From positions 1-31,533 of the forward strand of contig JBDROA010000104.1 of the NCBI GenBank assembly GCA_043810615.1: a DNA stretch of 31,533 bases, given 5' to 3'. The translations under genes were made by a program, and so were the position numbers. How positions within the stretch are numbered: the first letter of the stretch is position 1; every line of letters starts with the position of its first letter. Below are positions 17,613-23,824 of this stretch, piece after piece. The DNA comes from VGBK01 sp043810615 (GTDB lineage Bacteria; Actinomycetota; Acidimicrobiia; Spongiisociales; UBA11373). The notes beneath the pieces were generated by a model, which ran no database searches, was not told where the DNA came from, and saw nothing but the letters and a program-made list of their open reading frames with translations.

Positions 17613-18170
17613 ATGCCGGCTCTCGCCCTGTGGACGCCGGAGGACGGATTGCTCGGTGCCCTCGCGCCCCTGGCTCTCGCCATCGCTGCCGGTACCGCGT
17701 TGGTGGTGGACCTCGACCTCCTCGGCCCGCGGTACCCGGGGTCGTCGTCGCTGGCAGACCTGGTAGCGGAAGGTCCCAGGAAGGCCGACCTGAGCCCGGC
17801 ACGGCGCGGGGTGGCGGTGCTGCGCAACGGTGGGGTGAGCCCGGCGGCCGCCGCCGAGGTGGTGGCCGCCCTGGTGGCCGGTTGGGAGCGGGTGGTGCTC
17901 CGCCTGTCGCCGCGGCCCGCTCCGGCCACCGGCGGCATCCCGGTGGTCCCGGTGCGCCTGTTGGTGCCCGGCGGCCTCTTCCCCAGCGAGGGCGGGCCGG
18001 CCGTCTACCAGACCACCCGGGCGGTGATGCGCCTCCCTGGCCCTGGGCTGCGGGTGCCCATTCCGCGTTCGGGGACTGTGGCCGCCTTGCTGCAGGGTCG
18101 CCGTCCGGCGGTCGGCGACCGCTGGATCCGGGCCTGGCGCCCGGTGTGGGAGGCCCCGTGGGCGCCCTAG
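17613..18170 (+). CDS. Ssd/CpaE(TadZ)-like protein, truncated, without P-loop
   Basis: This 185-residue protein opens the Tad locus, the place held by the Ssd/CpaE-like Rv3660c in Mycobacterium tuberculosis. The sequence fits a shortened form of that family: LVVDLDLLGPRYPGSSSLAD resembles the strand after Walker A in MinD-like ATPases, then GVAVLRNGG, RVVLRLSPRP and a closing GLRVPIPRSGTVAALLQGRR like the Ssd C-terminus. The N-terminal receiver-like domain and the deviant Walker A lysine motif are missing, and the family is normally about 350 residues, so it cannot bind ATP canonically. It may serve as a localisation or scaffold factor. Its stop lies inside the start of cpaF. Assignment rests on synteny plus weak similarity. 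Confidence 0.6.
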   Translation: MPALALWTPEDGLLGALAPLALAIAAGTALVVDLDLLGPRYPGSSSLADLVAEGPRKADLSPARRGVAVLRNGGVSPAAAAEVVAALVAGWERVVLRLSPRPAPATGGIPVVPVRLLVPGGLFPSEGGPAVYQTTRAVMRLPGPGLRVPIPRSGTVAALLQGRRPAVGDRWIRAWRPVWEAPWAP

Positions 18171-19219
18171 AGCGGGTGGTGGAGCGCCTGGTGGGCTCGG
18201 CAGTGCCCCTGTGCCGGGCCGACCTCCTGCCCGCGGCTCGCCGTCTCGCCGCCGAGGAGGCCCCCCTCGACGCCGAGCGGGTGGCAGCCCAGGCGGTGGA
18301 TGCCCTGGCCGGCCTGGGGCCGCTCGAGGCCCTGCTTGCCGACCCGGCGGTGAGCGATGTCCTGGTCAACGCCCCCCACGAGGTGTGGCTGGAACGGGAC
18401 GGCCGACTGGAGCGGGCGGCGGTGAGCTTCGCCGACCAAGGCGCAGTGGTGGCGGCGGTGGAGAGAGCCATCGCCCCGCTGGGCCTGCGTCTCGACCGTG
18501 CCTCCCCGGCCGTCGCCGCCCGCCTCCCCGACGGCTCCCGTCTCCACGCCATGATCCCCCCGGCTTCGGTGGACGGCCCGGTGGTGGCCATCCGCCGCTT
18601 CACGCCGGCGGTGCCCGACCTGGCCGCCCTGGTGGCCGTCGGGTCGCTGCGCCCCGACGGTGCCGACCTGTTGCGAACGGCGGTTCGCGAGAAGCGCAAC
18701 CTGCTGGTGAGCGGCGGCACCGGTTCGGGCAAGACCACCCTGCTCAACGTTGTCTCGGCCGAGATCCCCGCCGGCGAGCGGGTCGTGACCATCGAGGACG
18801 CCGCCGAACTGCGCCTGCGGGGCCACGTGGTCCGCCTCGAGGCCCGGCCTCCCAACGCCGAGGGGGCGGGCGAGATCACCCTGCGCACCCTGGTGCGCCA
18901 CGCCCTGCGCCTCCGCCCCGACCGGATCGTGGTGGGCGAAGTGCGGGGCCCCGAGGCCCTGGATCTCATCCAGGCGATGAGCACCGGCCATCCGGGCTCC
19001 ATGGGGACGGTGCACGCCAACGGGCCCGCCGAGGCGCTGTGGCGCCTGGAGACCCTGGCGCTGTCGGGGGAGACCCGCCCGGCTCCCGATGCGGTGCGCC
19101 GCCAACTCCACGGCGCCGTCGGCCTGGTGGTGCACCTGGCCCGCCGCGGAGAACAGCGCCTGGTGGAGGTGGTGGCCGAGGTGTCCGGGGAGCGCCTGGA
19201 GGAGGTGTACCGGTGCTGA
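18158..19219 (+). CDS. cpaF: Tad pilus assembly ATPase CpaF/TadA
   Basis: The 353-residue protein is the secretion ATPase that powers assembly of Flp/Tad pili at the inner face of the membrane. GTG 18158 follows GGGAGG and overlaps the previous gene by 13 bases. Residues about 1-150 are the N-terminal domain (LGPLEALLADPAVSDVLVNA is typical of CpaF). Walker A is GGTGSGKTT at residues 186-194, then TIEDAAELRL (Asp box), Walker B RIVVGEVRG, and the His box MSTGHPGSMGTVHAN. The length is slightly shorter than many CpaF proteins but all motor motifs are present. It is followed by tadB and tadC with 4-7 base overlaps. Confidence 0.95.
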   Translation: MGALERVVERLVGSAVPLCRADLLPAARRLAAEEAPLDAERVAAQAVDALAGLGPLEALLADPAVSDVLVNAPHEVWLERDGRLERAAVSFADQGAVVAAVERAIAPLGLRLDRASPAVAARLPDGSRLHAMIPPASVDGPVVAIRRFTPAVPDLAALVAVGSLRPDGADLLRTAVREKRNLLVSGGTGSGKTTLLNVVSAEIPAGERVVTIEDAAELRLRGHVVRLEARPPNAEGAGEITLRTLVRHALRLRPDRIVVGEVRGPEALDLIQAMSTGHPGSMGTVHANGPAEALWRLETLALSGETRPAPDAVRRQLHGAVGLVVHLARRGEQRLVEVVAEVSGERLEEVYRC

Positions 19220-19887
19220 GCGCGGTGGTGCTCGCCCTGGCCCTGGCCGCCGGAGCGCCGTTTCCGGTGCTGGGGGTGGCGGTGCTGGCCATCTGGCAGC
19301 CGCTCTGGTTGCTGGCCGCCGCCGCGGTGTGGACGGTGGTGGCCCGCCGGCGGCGGCGCCTGACCCGGGCGGGCCCCGCCGACGAGGCCGGCTTCCTGCA
19401 GGGCCTGGCCGCCGAACTCGACGCCGGGGCCTCGTTGCGGGCGGCCGTGGCGGCGGCATCCACCCGGGCGCCTTCTCTCGACCTGGCCCGAGCCTGCCGC
19501 CTGGCCGACGCCGGCCTCCCCGCCGAGCAGGTGGGGGAGGCGCTGCAGGCCGCCCTACCGGTGAACGGGCGCCTGGCCGCGGCCGCTTTCCGCCTCGCCG
19601 CCGTCACCGGGGGCCGGGTGGCCGCCCTCTTCCACACCCTGGCAGCCCGGGCCGCCGAGGTGGGCCGCCTCAACCGGGAGCGCCGGGCGCTGACCGCCCA
19701 GGCCCGGGCCTCGGCCTGGGTGGTAGGAGGTGTGCCGGTGGCCCTGCTCGTGCTGCTCGCCCTGACCGGGAGGACGGGCCGCCTGCTCGCCGACCCGGCG
19801 GGCGGGGTGGTCCTCGCCGTGGGCCTGGCCCTCGAGGCGGCGGGGGTGGCGGTGGTCTGGTCGATGGTGCGGGGGACGGGGCGATGA
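19213..19887 (+). CDS. tadB: Tad pilus inner-membrane platform protein TadB
   Basis: The 224-residue protein belongs to the T2SSF/GspF platform family. GTG 19213 overlaps the cpaF stop. Hydrophobic segments lie at about residues 3-42 (a helix pair), 170-190 and 198-218. Between them is the cytoplasmic T2SSF helical bundle: FLQGLAAELDAGASLRAAVA at about 58-77 and FRLAAVTGGRVAALFHTLAA at about 130-149. It is shorter than proteobacterial TadB, as in Mycobacterium Rv3658c. It should form the platform with TadC that CpaF acts on. Confidence 0.85.
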   Translation: MLSAVVLALALAAGAPFPVLGVAVLAIWQPLWLLAAAAVWTVVARRRRRLTRAGPADEAGFLQGLAAELDAGASLRAAVAAASTRAPSLDLARACRLADAGLPAEQVGEALQAALPVNGRLAAAAFRLAAVTGGRVAALFHTLAARAAEVGRLNRERRALTAQARASAWVVGGVPVALLVLLALTGRTGRLLADPAGGVVLAVGLALEAAGVAVVWSMVRGTGR

Positions 19888-20519
19888 CGGCCTCCTTTGC
19901 CGCCCTGGCTGGGATAGGAGCGGCCTCGCTGGCCCGACGCCTCCCTCACCTCGGGCCTCCGGTGGTGGCCGGCGCTCTGGCCGCCCTGGTGATTGCCGCC
20001 CCCCTGCCGGGTGCGGCCGGCGCTCTGGCCCTGGCCTGCTGGCGCCTCTCCCGCCGCTTCCGGGGACGCCGCCTGGCCGCCGCCTCGGCAGGGGCCGACG
20101 TGGTACTCCTGGCCGACCTGGTGGCCCTGGGCCTGGGGGCCGGGCTGAGCCTCCCCCTGGCCCTGGATGAAGCGGCAGGAGAGGTCGACCCGGCCCTGGG
20201 AGCCGAGGTCGGGTCCCTGCATCGGGCCATGGACCGCCTCGGGGTGGCGGCCGCCCTCGCCGCGGCGACCGGACGGGGGGAGCGCCTCTACCGCCTCACC
20301 GCCCGGGCGGCGGCCACCGGGGCGCCGCTGGCGGCGGCAGTGGAGGCGTTCGCCGCCGAATGCCGCCATGCCGAGCATTCCCGGCGCCTCGAGTCGGCCC
20401 GGCGCCTGCCGGTCCGCCTGCTGCTGCCCCTGGCACTGCTCATCCTGCCCGGCTTCGTGGTGCTGGTGGTGGGGCCCGCCCTGCTCGAGTCGCTGGCCCG
20501 CCTCGAGGTGCTGCCCTGA
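19884..20519 (+). CDS. tadC: Tad pilus inner-membrane platform protein TadC
   Basis: The 211-residue protein is the second T2SSF platform subunit. ATG 19884 overlaps the tadB stop (ATGA). Membrane segments are at about residues 25-50, 68-88 and 178-205, and the T2SSF bundle contains LLADLVALGLGAGLSLPLAL and a later TGAPLAAAVEAFAAECR. The RRLPVRLLLPLALLILPGFV segment before the last helix is the conserved TadC ending. A 36-base gap with a good ribosome site separates it from the pilin gene. Confidence 0.88.
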   Translation: MTASFAALAGIGAASLARRLPHLGPPVVAGALAALVIAAPLPGAAGALALACWRLSRRFRGRRLAAASAGADVVLLADLVALGLGAGLSLPLALDEAAGEVDPALGAEVGSLHRAMDRLGVAAALAAATGRGERLYRLTARAAATGAPLAAAVEAFAAECRHAEHSRRLESARRLPVRLLLPLALLILPGFVVLVVGPALLESLARLEVLP

Positions 20520-20555
20520 GGAGGACTCCTTCGTCCCGCTCGAGAGGAGCCATCC

Positions 20556-20732
20556 ATGTTCCGCGACCAATCCGGCCAGGCCACCGCCGAGTACGCCCTG
20601 GTGATCGTGGCCGCCGCCGTGATCGCCCTGGCCCTCATCGTATGGGCCTCCACCAGTGGAGTGTTCCCCGACTTCTTCGAGGCGGTGGTGCGCAAGGTGC
20701 GAGGGATGGTGGACGGCGCCCCCGGCGCCTGA
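20556..20732 (+). CDS. Flp/DUF4244-type type IVb pilin
   Basis: This 58-residue protein (ATG 20556, with GAGAGGAG upstream) is the pilin subunit. MFRDQSG is a short basic leader; a TadV/CpaA-type prepilin peptidase should cut after G7, leaving QATAEYALVIVAAAVIALAL, with the required Glu at position +5 and an adjacent Tyr as in Flp pilins. One hydrophobic helix of about 20 residues follows, then a short tail (FPDFFEAVVRKVRGMVDGAP). It corresponds to Rv3656c in the mycobacterial Tad locus. No prepilin peptidase gene is in the window, so maturation depends on one elsewhere. Confidence 0.88.
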   Translation: MFRDQSGQATAEYALVIVAAAVIALALIVWASTSGVFPDFFEAVVRKVRGMVDGAPGA

Positions 20733-21088
20733 GCCGGGGGAGCGCCGCAGTGGAGTTCGCCCTGGTAGTGCCCCTGGTGCTGATGGTGCTGCTGGCCGCA
20801 GTCGAGGTGGCGGTGGTGGCCCGGGCCCAGTTGGAGGTGAGCCAGGCCGCCCGGGAAGGGGCGCGGGAGGCGGCGGCCACCCCCGAACCGGCGGCGGCGG
20901 TTGGGGCGGTGCGCCGCTTCCTGGGAGACGACCTGGGGGATCAAGCCCGGGTCTCGGTCTCTCGGGATCACGTGGTCGGAGGACGGGCCGAGGTGGTGGT
21001 TCGGGTGCCCTACCGGGTGGCGGCGCCCCTGTTCGGCGGGTTCGCCGTCCACCTCGAGGGCCGCTGCACGATGCGGGTAGAGCGGTGA
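20729..21088 (+). CDS. TadE-like pseudopilin, start codon uncertain (CTG?)
   Basis: The product of about 119 residues has a perfect TadE N-terminus: RGSAAVEFALVVPLVLMVLL followed by AAVEVAVVARAQLEVSQAAR. The G-x-x-x-VEF processing site and helix should be cleaved and anchored like other pseudopilins; the rest is an extracytoplasmic domain with SVSRDHVVGGRAEVVVRVPY. The only standard codon near the start is GTG 20750, inside the processing motif. CTG 20729, overlapping the pilin stop as CTGA, would give LSRGSAAVEFAL and mirrors the ATGA/GTGA overlaps of the other Tad genes. ATG 20642 is another in-frame option but lies 90 bases inside the pilin gene. It corresponds to Rv3655c. Confidence 0.8.
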   Translation: MSRGSAAVEFALVVPLVLMVLLAAVEVAVVARAQLEVSQAAREGAREAAATPEPAAAVGAVRRFLGDDLGDQARVSVSRDHVVGGRAEVVVRVPYRVAAPLFGGFAVHLEGRCTMRVER

Positions 21089-21474
21089 GCGACCGGGGCG
21101 GAGCGGCGGTGCTGCTCGTGGGCGTCGCGGCAGTGGTGCTGCTGCTGGCCGCGGCGCTGGGAGCGGTGGGCGCCTACTTACTGGCCCGGGTGGAAGCGGT
21201 GGCCGCCGCCGACGCCGCCGCCCTGGCCGCTGCTCCGGTGACCTTTCTCCCCTTCGGCGCCGAGGGAACCCCGACCGAGGAGGCGGCTCGCTTCGCCACC
21301 GCCAACGGGGCCCGCCTGCTGTCCTGCGTCTGCCCGGTGGACCCCTCCTGGGAGCCGCGCACGGTAACGGTCCGGGTCGCCCGGGAGGCCCGCCTCTGGC
21401 CGGTTGGGTTGCTGACCGTCACCGCCGTGGGCCGGGCGGAGTTCCTGCCGGCGCTGCTGCTGACGGAGGAGTGA
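21085..21474 (+). CDS. Rv3654c-like TadE-related pseudopilin
   Basis: The 129-residue protein starts at GTG 21085, overlapping the tadE stop. It has a short leader (VSDRGGAA), a hydrophobic helix (VLLVGVAAVVLLLAAALGAV), then ARVEAVAAADAAALAAA, the conserved stretch of the Rv3654c family and of TadG-type proteins. Two Cys (SCVCPVDPSW) lie in the extracytoplasmic part. It closes the Tad cluster in the same place as Rv3654c does in M. tuberculosis, and probably acts as a minor pilin or assembly factor. Confidence 0.8.
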   Translation: MSDRGGAAVLLVGVAAVVLLLAAALGAVGAYLLARVEAVAAADAAALAAAPVTFLPFGAEGTPTEEAARFATANGARLLSCVCPVDPSWEPRTVTVRVAREARLWPVGLLTVTAVGRAEFLPALLLTEE

Positions 21475-21536
21475 ACCTCACCCTCCCGGCGGCCCTCCTG
21501 AGGAACTGCCGGCGACTGGCACTGATGCCAACAGAT

Positions 21537-21570
21537 CGGTCAAATGGCCTGCTGAGCGGTCAAGTGACCG
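21537..21570. promoter_or_regulatory. Candidate operator upstream of the MNT/HEPN pair
   Basis: CGGTCAA occurs at 21537-21543 and again at 21557-21563, exactly 20 bp (two helical turns) apart. The second copy forms a perfect inverted repeat CGGTCA-AG-TGACCG (21557-21570). It lies 23 bases upstream of the first ATG (21593). Regulation by a bound repressor is inferred from spacing and symmetry only. Confidence 0.4.
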
Positions 21571-21592
21571 GAATGACGGTGTGCTGTGGCTC

Positions 21593-22212
21593 ATGGTGAT
21601 ATCACTACCCGCCACGGCGCTGCTGGGCCGACTCGATGCTGCCGTTGTGGCAGTTCTGTGCCACTCAGACCGCCCGCTCACGATCCGCGAGGCGTAGGCC
21701 TCAGCGCCGCCCGCTTCTACGAGGGGGTCCGTCTGACGCTGCGGCGTCTGGCGCAGAGTGGGTTCCTCGGCGGGGAGGAGCGCACCGCGGGGGCCTGCTA
21801 CTCGCTCAACCGAGCGCACGTGGCCCATCCGGCGGCGGAGATGCTGTTCGACATGCCGGCCCGATTGGTGTCGCGGGTGGCAGATACGATCGGAAGATTG
21901 ACCTGCCGGCCACTCCACGTGTCCTGCTTCGGATCGATGGCACGGCGCGACGGTGGCGCCGAAAGCGACCTCGACATGCTGGTGGTGTTCGACGAGCGAA
22001 CCTATGGGGAAGAGGGCCTTTGGGCCGACCCGGTGGCCGGCCTGGGAGGCGCCATTCGCCGGTGGATCGGCAACCGGGCCGCCATCATGACGATCGGACG
22101 GGGCGACGTCGGGGGCATGGCGGCGGGCAGGCGGGCCCGGCCGCTGTGGAAGGCACATCGCGTAGATGCGGTCACCCTCTACGGGCAGGATCTCACAAGA
22201 CCGGTCCGGTGA
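21593..22212 (+). pseudogene. Winged-helix + MNT nucleotidyltransferase (antitoxin-like), frameshifted
   Basis: ATG 21593 opens a frame reading MVISLPATALLGRLDAAVVA, then VLCHSDRPLTIREA, ending at TAG 21695. The +2 frame continues directly with VGLSAARFYEGVRLTLRRLA and QSGFLGGEERTAGACYSLNR. Together these form one winged-helix domain, so one base appears to be missing near 21690-21697. After it comes a minimal nucleotidyltransferase: VSCFGSMARRDGGAESDLDM then LVVFDE, with the GS-x-x-R...S-D-x-D catalytic signature. Proteins of this type can AMPylate a partner HEPN toxin. Its stop overlaps the HEPN start. As written the full protein cannot be made; a shorter MNT-only product from an internal start remains possible. 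Confidence 0.65.
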
Positions 22213-22592
22213 TGAGGGCTCGAGGGCACACCCGCCCGTGCGGGCCGGAGGAGGCCCTGGATCGCCACGACCACGCGCTGCGCTTCCTCGAGACGGCCGA
22301 GATGGTTCTGGAAGGCACGACGCGGCAGGGATACGCCGACGTCACCGGGGCCCTGGCCGTGCTGGCCGGAGTGGCGATAACCGACGCAGTCTGCTGCCAG
22401 GCCCTGGGCCAGCACGACCGCGGCGAGGACCATCGCACCGCCTCGGACCTGCTGCGCCGGTTGGCCCAGGTCGGGGAGCGGATGGCTCGGGATCTGGATC
22501 GCTTGCTGGCCATCAAAGACAAGACGAGTTATCAGAGCGGGTACCCGTCCCGAGCAGATGCTCGCCGGGCAGTCGGCCGGGCTCAGGGATGA
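22212..22592 (+). CDS. HEPN-like helical protein, partner of the MNT gene
   Basis: The 126-residue protein starts at ATG 22212, overlapping the MNT stop (TGATG). It is predicted all-helical: DRHDHALRFLETAEMVLEGT, then TGALAVLAGVAITDAVCCQA, DLLRRLAQVGERMARDLDRL and LAIKDKTSYQSGYPSRADAR. The second stretch is placed like the HEPN substrate or dimer helix, and the last resembles the K-x-x-x-x-Y...A ending of uncharacterised HEPN proteins. A clean R-x4-6-H RNase motif is not evident; R24/H28-type pairs are near the N-terminus. Position and overlap make it the cognate of the MNT protein in a two-gene toxin-antitoxin-like unit. Confidence 0.6.
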   Translation: MRARGHTRPCGPEEALDRHDHALRFLETAEMVLEGTTRQGYADVTGALAVLAGVAITDAVCCQALGQHDRGEDHRTASDLLRRLAQVGERMARDLDRLLAIKDKTSYQSGYPSRADARRAVGRAQG

Positions 22593-22599
22593 TCGAGCA

Positions 22600-22615
22600 C
22601 GGGACCGGGGTCCCG
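22600..22615. terminator. Hairpin after the HEPN gene
   Basis: CGGGACC (22600-22606) and GGTCCCG (22609-22615) form a 7-bp perfect stem with a two-base loop, 8 bases after the HEPN stop. No T-tract follows; termination is a guess from position. Confidence 0.3.
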
Positions 22616-22714
22616 CAGTTCGGGGGGTGAGCCCGGCCCTACCCCCGCCCTCCCCCCACCGCGCCCGTCGGTCGGGCAGAATGGGCTGCGGCTATTCCAC
22701 GAAAGGAGCCACCC

Positions 22715-23824
22715 ATGGGTGTCGCCGTCATGGGCGTCGGGATGTGCGGAGCGTTCCCGGCGTCCGATGGGCTCTCGTACCGGGAGTTGATCGCCCGGGC
22801 CGCCCAGATGGCCTACCGCGACGCCGGCATCGTCCCGAGCCAGCTGGACGGGGCGGTATCGGTGGAGGAGGACTTTGTCAGCGGCTACTCCATCGCCGAC
22901 GAGTACGTGCCCGACCAGTTGGGGGTGGCCCGCAAGCCGGTGTACACCATCTGCGGCGACTTCCTCCACGGCTTCGGCTCGGCGGTCATGCAGATCGAGA
23001 CGGGCCGCTTCGAGACCGTGGTGGTCGAGGCCTACTGCAAGGCCAGCAACGTCCTGCACAAGGACGAGTTGCTCCACTTTGCCTTCGACCCCGTCATGGA
23101 GCGCCTCGGCTTGAGCCCCCACTACCTGGCCGGCCTGGAGTTGCAGCACTTCCTGGCGGGCTCCGGCTTCGACCTCGAAGATGTGGCCGAGGTGGCCCGG
23201 CGCAACCGTGAGGTCGCCCTCGACAATCCCCTGGCCCCCTACGGCGGGCGCACCACCGTCGAGGACATCGTGGGGGGACGCCCGGTGGCCCTGCCCCTCA
23301 CCGAGCCGATGATCGCCCGCCACGCCGACGGCGTGGTGGTGGTGGTGCTCGGCACCGACCAGGCCGCCCGCCGCAGCGCCCGCAAACCGGTGTTCGTCGC
23401 CGGCACCGGGTGGGGTTCCGCCACCAGCATCGTGGCCCGGCGCGACCTGTCGTCGTCGGAGGGCACCGAAGTGGCGGCAACCCTGGCGCTGGCGGAGGCC
23501 GGCATCGAGGACGCCGCCGCCGACTGCGACGTGTTCTACGTCTCCGACCTGTACGCCCATCGCCAGTTGATGCACATGGAGGCCCTGGGTCTGGGCGACG
23601 CCGAACTGCCCGCCCTCAACCCCGACGGGGGCTGCCTGGGCATGGGGGATCTGATGGAGGCCAACGGCGGGGCCCGCCTCTACGACGCCGTGCTGCAGTT
23701 GCGCGGCGAGGCCGGCGCCCACCAGATCGACGGGGCCCGGCGGGCCCTGGTCCACGGCTGGCGGGGCCTGCCCACCGACTCTGCGGCCGTAGCGGTACTG
23801 GAGCGGGAAAGGAGGACGGCATGA
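22715..23824 (+). CDS. Thiolase-fold protein (SCP-x/archaeal type), non-canonical active site
   Basis: The 369-residue protein starts at ATG 22715 after GAAAGGAG. The thiolase fold is clear: VAVMGVGMCGAFP, ELIARAAQMAYRDAGI, the G-x-A helix segment VYTICGDFLHGFGSAVMQIE and the late LNPDGGCLGMGDLMEANGG. The Cys in TICGDF aligns with the nucleophilic Cys, but the usual CASG is CGDF. The C-terminal GHP motif reads GDL, so the catalytic His is absent, and no HDAF-like motif is visible. It is short for a thiolase. Its stop overlaps the start of a thiolase-DUF35 fusion (ATGA), so the two probably form one complex. Acyl-CoA binding is likely; the reaction may not be a thiolase reaction. Confidence 0.8.
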   Translation: MGVAVMGVGMCGAFPASDGLSYRELIARAAQMAYRDAGIVPSQLDGAVSVEEDFVSGYSIADEYVPDQLGVARKPVYTICGDFLHGFGSAVMQIETGRFETVVVEAYCKASNVLHKDELLHFAFDPVMERLGLSPHYLAGLELQHFLAGSGFDLEDVAEVARRNREVALDNPLAPYGGRTTVEDIVGGRPVALPLTEPMIARHADGVVVVVLGTDQAARRSARKPVFVAGTGWGSATSIVARRDLSSSEGTEVAATLALAEAGIEDAAADCDVFYVSDLYAHRQLMHMEALGLGDAELPALNPDGGCLGMGDLMEANGGARLYDAVLQLRGEAGAHQIDGARRALVHGWRGLPTDSAAVAVLERERRTA

